Shown here one piece after another: positions 37,001 to 49,000 of a DNA stretch of 64,000 bases. Position numbers and translations under genes: made by a program. The notes beneath the pieces are model-generated. The model saw only the letters and a list, made by a program, of their open reading frames with translations, had not been told where the DNA came from and made no database searches. The stretch lies in NCBI GenBank assembly GCA_030533445.1, contig CM060069.1:5867924-5931923 (forward strand). Direction: 5' to 3'. Source of the DNA: Cyprinodon diabolis (taxonomy: Eukaryota > Chordata > Actinopteri > Cyprinodontiformes > Cyprinodontidae). Position 1 is the first letter of the stretch. Each line of letters starts with the position of its first letter.

Positions 37001-40000
37001 GATAGGATGCCACCTGTGCAACAAATCCAGTCGTGAAATTTCCTCGCTCCTAAATATTCCACAGTCAACTGTCAGCTGTATTATAAGAAAATGGAAGTGT
37101 TTGGGAACGACAGCAACTCAGCCACGAAGTGGTAGGCCACGTAAACTGACGGAGCGGGGTCAGCGGATGCTGAAGCGCATAGTGCGAAGAGGTCGCCAAC
37201 TTTCTGCAGAGTCAATCACTACAGACCTCCAAACTTCATGTGGCCTTCAGATTAGCTCAAGAACAGTGCGCAGAGAGCTTCATGGAATGGGTTTCCATGG
37301 TCGAGCAGCTGCATCCAAGCCATACATAACCAAGTGCAATGCAAAGCGTCGGATGCGGTGGTGTAAAGCACGCCGCCACTGGACTCTAGAGCAGTGGAGA
37401 CGCGTTCTCTGGAGTGACGAATCGCGCTTCTCCATCTGGCAATCTGATGGACGGGTCTGGGTTTGGCGGTTGCCAGGAGAACGGTACTTGTCTGACTGCA
37501 TTGTGCCAAGTGTAAAGTTTGGTGGAGGGGGGATTATGGTGTGGGGTTGTTTTTCAGGAGCTGGGCTTGGCCCCTTAGTTCCAGTGAAAGGAACTCTGAA
37601 TGCTTCAGCATACCAAGACATTTTGGACAATTCCATGCTCCCAACTTTGTGGGAACAGTTTGGAGCTGGCCCCTTCCTCTTCCAACATGACTGTGCACCA
37701 GTGCACAAAGCAAGGTCCATAAAGACATGGATGACAGAGTCTGGTGTGGATGAACTTGACTGGCCTGCACAGAGTCCTGACCTCAACCCGATAGAACACC
37801 TTTGGGATGAATTAGAGCGGAGACTGAGAGCCAGGCCTTCTCGTCCAACATCAGTGTGCGACCTCACAAATGCGCTTCTGGAAGAATGGTCAAAAATTCC
37901 CATAAACACACTCCTAAACCTTGTGGACAGCCTTCCCAGAAGAGTTGAAGCTGTTCTAGCTGCAAAGGGTGGACCGACGTCATATTGAACCCTATGGATT
38001 AGGAACGGGATGTCACTTAAGCTCATATGTGAGTCAAGGCAGGTGAGCAAATACTTTTGGCAATATAGTGTATGAAAACATCCAATCTGAACCGCTCTGA
38101 ATATATCTGAGCTGAGACAGTTTATAAGACACTCAATAAAACCTGAGAGAGGCTGAGTGACCAGCTGAGACCTTTAGGCAATGACTTCAGCTGTGTTTTC
38201 CCAAACACCTCCACCTTCTGGACTGGGAATTGCAACACCTTTGCCTCTCAGATTTAAATAAAGATGATAGCTTATCATGAAAGAAGTAGATGTGTGACAA
38301 ATTCTTTGCTATTCATTCATTTATATATATATATATAAATAAATAAATAAATAAATGTAAAACTCTTCTTCTCCCACCTTGGTTGGTCTCCCTTGTTTCC
38401 TCCAAGCTTGGGTCCTCTACCACAGGCCTTGGAGCTTGAGGGTTCTGAGCAGCATCTTTGCTGTTCCTTTGAACTGCAGTCTTCTGGACCGAGATGTCCT
38501 CCTCAAGGTTGGGGGTCACTGCCCCGAGGGCCCTAATGACCATGGGTACTGATGCTGTGACCTTCTAACCAGTTAGCAACTTAGTGCTAGTAGGTTCCCA
38601 ATGGGAAATGACATTGGAAACAAGTAGCACTAAATTGGTAACTTAGAAACCAAACTGTCAAGGAACGCTATGGACAGTGGAAACATGCAAGAGGAGGAGG
38701 CGAAGATGTTGTGGAAGAGGACGCCAGGGCGGCAGAAGCTTGGTTTGGTGTAGAAGGCTTCCAGCCGTACATGTTTGAGCCCTTGCCTCGCAACGCTGCC
38801 AGTTCTGTTAGCTCTACGCCTGCTGAAGACACAGACGTCCATCCCCGTGAACACTGGGACGGAACTCAATGGGAAAGGAAATGATTCTTATTTCAACCAC
38901 TACTGCGACATATGAATCAAGATGCTATGATTGAAAAAAATTTGATTGACAGATGACCGCTGATATATGATTGGCCGAATTTAGCTGTACAGGCTGACGT
39001 ATAACTAACTGGGCTGCATAAGATAACGAAAAAAAACCCACAGTTTTTAAGACAGGATTTTTTTTTTTTTATAGAAATTTTCTAAATTTTGGGACAATAT
39101 CGTCTGAAAAAGAGTACATTTATATACATGTTTAAGCCAGAATGATTTGACATTTAAATATGATTCCCCTATGACTTTAAATTCCTCATCATCTTCAGAC
39201 TGTCCTGAACTATTTTATGTCGACTTTTTTCTCACGTGTGTCCGACCACAGTGGATTAAGACATGCATACAGCAAACTGAGCCCATCCTTAACCTGAGAA
39301 GTACCTTATTACAGGCGGACTGGCAGGAAAAGCCTTCCTTCAGGCGATGACAAAAAGTAAAGTACACCTTCGAGGCAGTTATAGCTCTGCTGTTCTCATT
39401 AACAGAAACAGCAGCTGTTCTATTATCTGGGACATTTGGAAAACATCACTGTCATTACTGAGAGCGTGATCACAGCAGCGCTGATTGCACAAAGAAGAGT
39501 GTCTACGCGTTCACTCGAGAACACCCTTTTTCTTATTTTCAACTCAATTTTTCCTTGTAATGTCACTAGAAGAGATGATCTGAGCTAATCATTAAAAACA
39601 AGCACAAGCAAAAATGTCTTTTTGAAACATAAGATGTGTTTGTGAAGGTGGCCACATTATTTTGCCTCTTAGCTCTAGAAAATACTTCACCTTTATATGC
39701 TGCTTACTTTTTATTAGCTTAGCAAACAGTGAAACAAAGCTACAGCATCCCTTTGTAAATCATCCCTGGGGAGTTACTAAAACGATCTGCTCTCATGCTC
39801 TGGGTTCTCTGACAGCCTGTTTATCTTTCCTAGTCCTTAACCTGAGGAATATGTTAACTTTCCTGATCAATGCATTATTAACGTAATTTCAGATTTTCCA
39901 ATAAAGTGAGAAATGTAACTAAACACAAATGTGATGCTTAATAAAGGAGTATGTGTTCTGACAGCAGTAGCCATATGTTATAAAATAATTAACGTTCAGT

Positions 40001-43000
40001 TAGGTAACTCCCGCAAGTTGCCACCCCAACATGGTGGGGTTGTGTGAGTGCCCGAATGATCCTAGGAGCTATGTTGCCCGGGACGTTACGCCCGTTAGGG
40101 TCTCCCATGGCAAAAGTTCCTAGGTGACAGGTTAGACGAAGAGAAGCTCAGAAGACCTTTATGGAAAGACTAAAATTGTCCTAAAACGAGGACAGATGGA
40201 CCCAGTATTCAAGGCGAGACAGTCAGTAGGAACGTTCAAACGTTTATTAAATAAAACAAAACAAAAGCGGAGCTGTGGCTCGCGGACACTGCAGGCAGGG
40301 GGGCGGGGCACCGCCCAATCTCAGACACTAGGGAGGAAACACAGGTAAGTGACCACGATAAACTGATATAAAATTAACTGGGTTGGTCACTTACCTGGTT
40401 TCACAGTCCAGACCACGAGTTTCCCCAGTGCTGCAGTCCCAGAGATTATGCTGGAAGCTGATCCTGGTGAGGGATCCAGAACAGACAGAAACAGGCAGGA
40501 TCCAAATCAGGCAGGAACAGGTGGCAGGATCCAGACTTCCAGGCATCCAGATGGCTTCCAGGAGGGTTCAGAGTCTGACTGGGACCAGAAGCGTGACCAG
40601 GTGGGCACGCACAGGAGCAGACAGGATCAGGTGCAGATGAGCAGGCACAGTGGAAGAGGGTAGCCGAGACAGGACGTAGGAACCGGAACTTCGAGCAGGA
40701 CTTTAAACTGGTCTCCTCCTGGAGCCAGGCTTACTTAGATAAAAACTGAACCTCCCCCCATAATGAGCCAAACACCCAGAGGACTCCAAGGGGGAGGAAC
40801 AGTGGACAATCAGGAGACAAGACAAACACTTAAACCCTCTCTCCACTGGCAGCTAGGATCCAGGACATGAACCAAATAAAACTGAACAGAAAGACTGACA
40901 GAAAGACAAGCAATGATCTGGCACTGAATGCTCAGGCTGAACTGAATATAAACCAGAAGAAACAGGTAAGAGGAATAAATTATAATTGAGGCAGGGAGGG
41001 AAGAGGGCAGGTCATGACAAAAATCAAGGACCGTGAAGTCAGTTACGGTGAAGAGAGAGCTCAGTCGGGGTGTAAAAGTACTCGATTTGTCGATCTACGT
41101 TCCCACCCTCACCTATGATCATCGGATCTGGGTAATGACCGAAAGGACAAGATCCCGGATACAAGCAGCCAAAATGAGTTTCCTTCACAGGCTGGCTGGG
41201 GGCAACCTTCAAGATCAGGTGAGAAGCTCAGCTACCCATGAGGAGCTCGGAGTAGAGTCGTTGCTCCTAAACGTCGAAAGGAGCCGGCTGAGGTGACTTG
41301 AGCATCTGTTCTCGATGCCTCCTGGTCGCCTCACTCGGGAGGTGTTCCAGGCGTGTCCTATTGGGAGGAGGCCTTGTGGAAGGCCCAGGACACGCTGGAG
41401 GGACTATGTCCCTGAGCTGGCCTGGTGCCGCCTATGGGGTCCCCCCAGAGCAGCTGGAGGAGGTGTGTGTTGATCAGGAAGTCTGGGTATTCTATGCTTA
41501 GACTGCTTCTCAGTGTTTTTATTGAGGCTTGAATGATCACATACACATAGCTGAACACAGATATTTACATTTACAATCAGTTTGCAGCTGCTGTAAGTAT
41601 TTTTATTTTTTATTTCCAGCATTGTGTTTATATGTTGGATATGGAACCAGAACTCGGTTCTCTTAGAGAATTCAGTTAAGTTTATTTCTATAGCGCCAAT
41701 TCACAACACATGTGATCTCAAGGTACTTTATGGTTCACCAGATCACACACTCAAATTGATTAAAAGTTTTCCATCTAAGGAAAACCAGTTGATTGCATCA
41801 ACTCCTTGACTCAAAGGCAATCCCTCACACTAAGCATGCTTGTAGTGAAAGTGGAGAGGAAAAACTCCTTCTTAACAAGAAGAAACCTCCAGCAGAACCA
41901 GGCTCAGTGTGGATATGCTCCGCATATCCATCTGCACTGGAAAAACGATCTAGAAATATGTAAAAATGTCTTAAATTAAGGGTATTTACCCTTAATTTGA
42001 GTAGGTAAATTAAATGATCTGCCAGTGGAATGAATTGATTTACTCTTAAAATAAGAAAATTAGATAAAATGCGCTTGAAATAAGACCAGACAATTGTATT
42101 TTCTTAATTCAAATGTAAATTGTCTTGCTCTATTGGCAAATGACCTCCTCGATTCAAGAACAAATGCACTTATTTTAAGAAAAAATTACTTATCTAGATT
42201 TTGATTTTTTTCCAGTGTGGAAACCTTCTGTAGAAGTAATTTTGGGAAGGGGCAAAGATACTGGTTAGCTGATTGGCCTATGTTGGTGATAGACGGGCCA
42301 AATAAACCAATCAGATCAACAAAGCATATGACGTAACAGAGCAACGACGAAGAGGAGCCAATTGATAGATCAAACTCTTGCCGAAACCAGTCGGGAGAAG
42401 AGCAAAAACATCTTTTCCTCTGAGAAAAGCCTCCAGAGCAGTGTTTTGCTCTTCTTTCAGTGAAGAAATACTCTGTAATTCCGATAAAACTTGCTTGATA
42501 GCCACGCTAACGCTAGTTTCATCGGCTGAAGCCGCCATGTTCTTTAGACTGAACTGTCGCGCTTCTCGTTGCGTCACACCTCAACCCGCCTCAAAGCCAA
42601 CGCTGATTGGACGTTCGTTTGGTGAACGGCTCCAAATTTTCTTCAACGGAGAGTCTCCAGACTGATTAGCGAGTGAAATCTTGAAAGCTCGCGAGATCAG
42701 GATGGTCTCACGAGGCTACCATACTTGTTGCTAGCATCTCTTTTCTGTCATCTCACAGAGGTTTTCCGCAATATCATCCACTTTTCTATCATCACATTCT
42801 CGCCTTTTGAGCACAGTAGAAAAGTTGACGCTTCTCCGCCATGGAGCACGACTTAATGCTTACTATTTGTGTTGATAACTTATGGAGTTTATGGTTGATA
42901 TTTACAAACAGAACCACATAGAGTTCACTCTGCATCCTTGTCTCCATTAAATAGGGCAAATAATCCCAGCTTGGACTATGGATCGATTCATATTTTTGCT

Positions 43001-46000
43001 CTAGCATGTCTCCACTCCTGTATCACTACTCTTGCAAATATCAGTAAGGCTAAGCTTAAAGGTACTGTATAGTGGAGGATTTTTGTGAAGTTTTAAAAAG
43101 ATTCGCTCTCTCCAAAACAATGCACATGCACAACCCCTAAACCCACTCCTGAGAGGGGTCGTCTATTAAAAGCTTGTGAGAGTGTGCACAAGCCCATTTC
43201 TCCAAATGCATACTCTGTTTAAAAGCTGCTGTTTGCATCGCTCATACAAGCTTACCTTCTAAAAGAAGATTTGCAATTTTTCCACTATGTCAGACTCACC
43301 ACCGGTAAGTGAAAATGACGACGAGCACTTATGTAAAAATAACACCAGAATGATTGACAATTGGAAGGACCATATACTTTAATGATCCACCTGGAAAAAG
43401 AACATCCTCAACTACACTATTTAAGATAGAGTGGTGCCCTCTAGTGGACTGTGCTAACATTACAATACTGAAAGTACAGTCATGGCCAAAAGTTTTGAGA
43501 ATGATTCAAATATTAATATTTACAACGTTTTTATAACGGCAATTTGCATAAACTCCAGAATGTTATAAAGAGTGATCAGCGTTACAGCAGTCAATATTTG
43601 CCTAGAAAATGAACTTTATCCCCCAAAACACATTTCAATGTGATTGCAGCCCGGACCAGCTAACATCATTTCAGTGATTGCTCCAGAAATGATTTTGATG
43701 AAACAAATATTTCATCTAATAAACCTATTAATAGATCAATGATCTACAGTAGTAACCATCCAAAATGTCCCCACTTTCCTTGCCCAGTGCTGGTCCCCTA
43801 AGATTCCTTTTTTAAACATCAATCTTTGTACTAAGATATTCTTTCTGTCTATCTATCAATAATCAGAAGTTAAGTATTTGTCGACATCCCAAGTATAGTG
43901 GTATCAGAATAAAGTATGTGCTAAATCCTAACCCATACCACAGGCATTCTGACTTTTGACTCTTTAGTTTTCTCTGTTTTGGTGTGTCACATAAGATCCC
44001 TTTAAAACACATGAGTTTTTTTGTTGGAATGTTGCAAAATCTGAAAGAGTTCAAGAAGTATGAAATCCTTTGCAAGGCCCTGCATGAAAAGCCCAATGCT
44101 CTTACATCAGCTTGTTTTGAAAAGGAGAATTCAGTACAAAACACGCCGCTCAATGCCCAACAAGTCCTATAGAAATCAGAATAACTGAAACAAGTTGTTT
44201 ACTTCTACCTGTTATTCTGCTGCAGTGAAGCTTTCAATATTCAACTCGTCTGAAAGATTTTGAGCTCAGTGAGAGCGGAGGATGGTTGTTTGTTGAACTG
44301 GGCTGTGGCGTACAAAGAACATGATTTAATTTTCCAAGAATGCTTCTCGTTCTCATGGTCAACAGATTCGTTGGTGACCTCTGAGGGGGAAAAAAGACTC
44401 ACTAATTATTCAGTTATTAGTGCAAAGCTATTCTCATGCACAGAGTTGCCCTTTATTAACTGGCCTTGCACACACACACTGTTGTTTCATGAATAAACAT
44501 TCATACTCATATAACCTCCTCCTACTTACCCTGCATAGTTCTTTAGCGTCTCTCTCATCCTGCTTTCTCTCTCTGCGACTGTGATTAACTCTCATTGTCT
44601 GTTCAAGGTTACGAACACGCACACAGTCATATGTGCTCAAGCGTCTCTATGACAACCGCTGCTCCCACACCCATCTCCTCAAAGCCAGCAAAGCTAATAA
44701 CTTTGAAAGCTTTGAGGCGTTTGCACGTGTGAAAGGTCCCATGTTCGTATGGAGACGTGATGCAAGAGAGAGAGACAGGAAAAAATTACACACACACAAA
44801 AAGCAAGATGAATTAATCAATCGCTCTTGTTTTTCCAGTGTCAGTGAGAGTATGTAACAATCTTTCTAAGATAAAGTTGAGTACAGATAGGGTTATGTGG
44901 GTATGTGTGAGGACGTTGGACAGTCAGGCTGTGACGGATGAGGTTATGAGAGCTCAGCAGGAAGTAATCTCAGTAGCAGATTGGAAGCCTGGGGTCTCTA
45001 CAGGTTGCAATGGGAGGGATGCACACAGCTGAGGAGATGAAGGTGAACTGAAGGGCACTGTACCCCTCGCATCCTCACACATCCTTCCAATTCGGTTTGT
45101 TTTACAGGAAATGCAGGTGGAGGAACTCTCTGCTGTCAGACAGACTCTACAGGCTGACCTAGAAACATCGATCCGCCGCATCGCTGATCTGCAGGCCGCC
45201 CTGGAGGAAGTGGAATCCAGCGATGACAGTGAGACTGAAAGGTAGTTAGCCCTATGCAGGATAGCTCTCTGATCACACCAATATACAGTATCCCTGTGTT
45301 TACACTGAACCTTTGACCACTGTGCTTCTAAATGCAGCGTTCAAACTGCTGTGGAGTCTTTTACTCGCAAAAGAGATCTGTAAGGAACTGCTGAGTGGGT
45401 TTGAAGTGTTTATGTGTATTTGTGCTTCACAGGTTTGCTCATGTGATGCAAATACAGACCATAACATTTTACTCTGACGAACAGTTTTAGAATGCTCATT
45501 ATGAAGTCATAATTCTACCAAAAGTGTGACCAATTTTATTTAAAGGAAAGGTCCGGTCAGCAAGGAATGATCAATGGATCATTATTTATACCTAGGGTTA
45601 ATCAGTAAAAAAAAAAAAAAAAAGAGTCTGGGAGCAGCCATTTTTGCCCAAATATAGTAACGCCTTACTCCTGCCATCTTCCTGCAGTGACGTCACGGTG
45701 CGGTAAGCCTAGCGCCATTCTCCCCGCTTTACAAGCAGAATCAATGGGAACTACTAGACACATCTGCAATCAACAACAGTTATTGAAGATTTCCAGAGGA
45801 CTTCACCATTGAAATTCACCAGAGCTCTTACTCTTAATTAAAAACGCTTATCATTTATTGCACAATATTTAATAATTCCGTACTTAAAGTACACACAAGT
45901 TTGAATTCTCCTTTTAAACTGGCACGTAAACTACTCTCAGGCGCATTTTGAATGTTTGTTGCATTTACGCTAAATACCATGAGGTCCCCTAATATAGCAT

Positions 46001-49000
46001 ACACATGACTGCATGCTCCTACTCCGATTTGTCACTTTGAAAAAGGAGCCAACCTGAGAAAGAAAACCACCTGTGATTGGCTACTTTAAAAAATATTGTG
46101 GCTCTTCAAACAGTACTGTTTTCTTCCTAGATGAGACTAGTTGTGTTAGCAAAGCATTTGTCAGTTGATGACATAGATAGTTGTTAAGTATGACGCCAGA
46201 AAACCGATTAGCCTTAAGAGTGCTTTACTAACATTAGTAGCTAAACCAGGAAGAAAATAGTACTATTTTAAGAGTTAATTTCCCTAAAAGCAGCCAATCA
46301 CAGGCAGCGTATCAGGTTGGTTCCACCCTCACAGAGACCCAAGTTGGCACAAGCTCACGGAAACAGATCCGCACGTACAGTGCATAGCAGAGAGGCTACA
46401 GCCGTTTAAAGAGCAAAGATAGTGCAGAGAAGGTGTGAGATATATGAAGGGGCTCCAGGTATTGAATCTGCAGGCATAAAACTTTCAAAATATGCTTGGA
46501 AAGTAGTTTACGTGGTGTTTTAAAATCATAGGGAAGCAGCTGTTCCAACCGTTTAATTTCCAAATTCTCCCGAGTGGAGCACGACCTTACACGAGTGAAT
46601 AAAGTGAATGTCATTGGTCGTTTAGCAAGGGGGCGGGATTATTGTGGCAGAAGGTTCGCAATCAAGTTTGGTTGTGGCCGGTTTCTCAAAAGTATCTTGC
46701 TAACCAGTTAGCAACTTAGTGCTAGTAGGTTCCCATTGGGAAATTCCATTGGGACCAAGTAGCACTAAATTGGTGACTTAGAAACGACACTGTCAAGGAA
46801 TGCTATGGACAGAGGCAACATGCAAAAGGAGGAGAGTTTTGTGTTGGAGGTCGTGGATGAGTCTCCTCCGTCATCCATTTTTTATTTAGAGGAGGAAAGC
46901 GGGGATGAAGATGTTGTGGAAGAGGACGCCAGGGCGGCAGAAGCTTGGTTTGGTGTAGAAGGTTTCCAGCCGTACATGTTTGAGCCCTTGCCTCGCAACG
47001 CTGCCAGTTCTGTTAGCTCTACGCCTGCTGAGTTCCATCCCCGTGAACACCGGGATGGAACTCAATGGGAAAGGAAATGATTCCTATTTCAACCGTTGCG
47101 TATATTAGCTAAGAGATTAGCTAATGAATCCAGATGACCGAAAAAAAATTTGATTGATGGATGACCGCTGATATATGATTGGCCGAATTTAGGTGTGCAA
47201 GCTGATGTAAAACTAACTGGCCTGCATAACATTATGAAAAAAAAAAAAGAGAGATTTTAAGACAGGATTTTTTTAAAAATAGAAATTTTCTAAATTTTGG
47301 GAAAATATCATCCAATAAAGAGTGCATTTATATATATATGTTTAAGCCAGAATGATTTGACATTTAAATATAACATCTCTACGACTTTAAATAAAACAGA
47401 TTTGATGAGTATTTATCATAAATGTGCGCCTTTGAAAGAATTTTGACCTCATAGCTCCTTAGTGAAAAAAAGATGGAAACTGTTAGAAAGATAATTCCTG
47501 ATTTTACAATTCTTTGTGTTGATTCATTTCTACAGTTACCATAACATTGTACTCACCAGAGATGCTTCATGGCTGAGGAAAAGAAGTATCCAGTTTCTGG
47601 TTAAAGCATGGCTTATCTTTTAAAGATGTACATTTTGTGGCCTCTTGAGTAGCTTTAATTTGAATTTTTTTGTTCCCATCAGGAAAGGTTTGGACACGAC
47701 TGATGTGAAGAGCTAAAAAGCCTTGACTCTTTGGAAAAACCCAGAATTGGCAACAAATTGTCAAAGTGGACCTTGACATCCCCAAACCCTTATTATCTAG
47801 AAGCAAACATGTTTCATATTCAGTTTTCGGGTTGCAGATAAAAATACTTATTTAGCACACTTTAATGGATCCATGACTAGCTAAACATGTGAGCCTAAAT
47901 ATGTTGTAATCTTACTATAAATTTGAAATTTGATGTTTGTGATATCATAATATCCCTTTCTATTTTTTCATCCATGTAAGTCTGCAATTTCTTTCACCTG
48001 TGAAATGCATACTGGGCAGATTAGGTTTTATTGGACTGGAGACTATAAAGTAAACACAGGAAGGCTAACATTACCAAAGTTGCTATTTATCACATTTGAC
48101 TGGTGTAAATCTAGACAGCGACACAATGTTTTCACAGATATCATGCGATGTCTGATGAGATAAACAAATGTAGTCGGATTTTGATCTACTGTTTACTATA
48201 ATCAAATCAATTAATCAATTTTTTTATTGTTAACTGCAATTTGCATTGTAATTGAGATTTCTGTTTCAGTACAAATGTTACATCACATACTATGGGGCGG
48301 GGTGGGGGGCTCAACATTATGACCCAAACTCAGTTGGTTTTTATGGATTATACTCTAGGAGCCTTTTAAAAACACTCCCCACTGCAAATTTCAAAATAAA
48401 GGTTTTCCATTTACACTTTAATATTGTATCTTTTGGCCTACTAACAAGCAAAAAGTGTGATTTCACTATTGCAAATTGATTCTAAATAACTGCTGTGTCA
48501 GACCCTTTCTTTAACACACAACCCCGCTAGACTTTCAAAGTAAGACTCCAGGGATCTAAAAAATAAAAGCTTCTTCATTAAACACATTGATTCATTGCAG
48601 CATTTGGCTCAACATTATAACCCAAACTCAACCTGTTTCTATTAATTAGACTCTATTATTGTTTTAAAAACGCACCCCACTGCAATTTTCAAAAAAAAAG
48701 TCTCCCATTGCCACTGCCATAAAGCATCTGTTAAAATAATAACAGGGGAAACGACTGATTTAACAAATGGTAATAGTTTCTGTATCACTGCTGGGCGTGA
48801 CCTTTTTTCTGAACACACAAACCTGCTAGACGTTCATAATAAGACACCACGGACCCTACAAAATAAAAGCCTCTTCATTGTTCACACTAATTCATTGCGG
48901 AATGAGGCTCATTGTTTTGACCCCAAATTCTTGAAATTAGACGACCAAGGCACACTTGAGTGCAACTTTCTAAATAAAGCACTTCTATTTCCTCTGTAAT

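Larger units (their letters stand above)
41921..42716 (-). mobile_element. Non-autonomous element carrying a RecQ-like helicase fragment, copy 2
   Basis: Same family and orientation as 10283-10813. Interrupted by a CACTG MITE at 41935-42217. The right end ggtctcacgaggctac is shared. Confidence 0.7.

Noticed and set aside
37280..38050. 256-codon minus-strand frame
   Set aside because: It is the reverse of the intact Tc1 transposase; it has no family resemblance.
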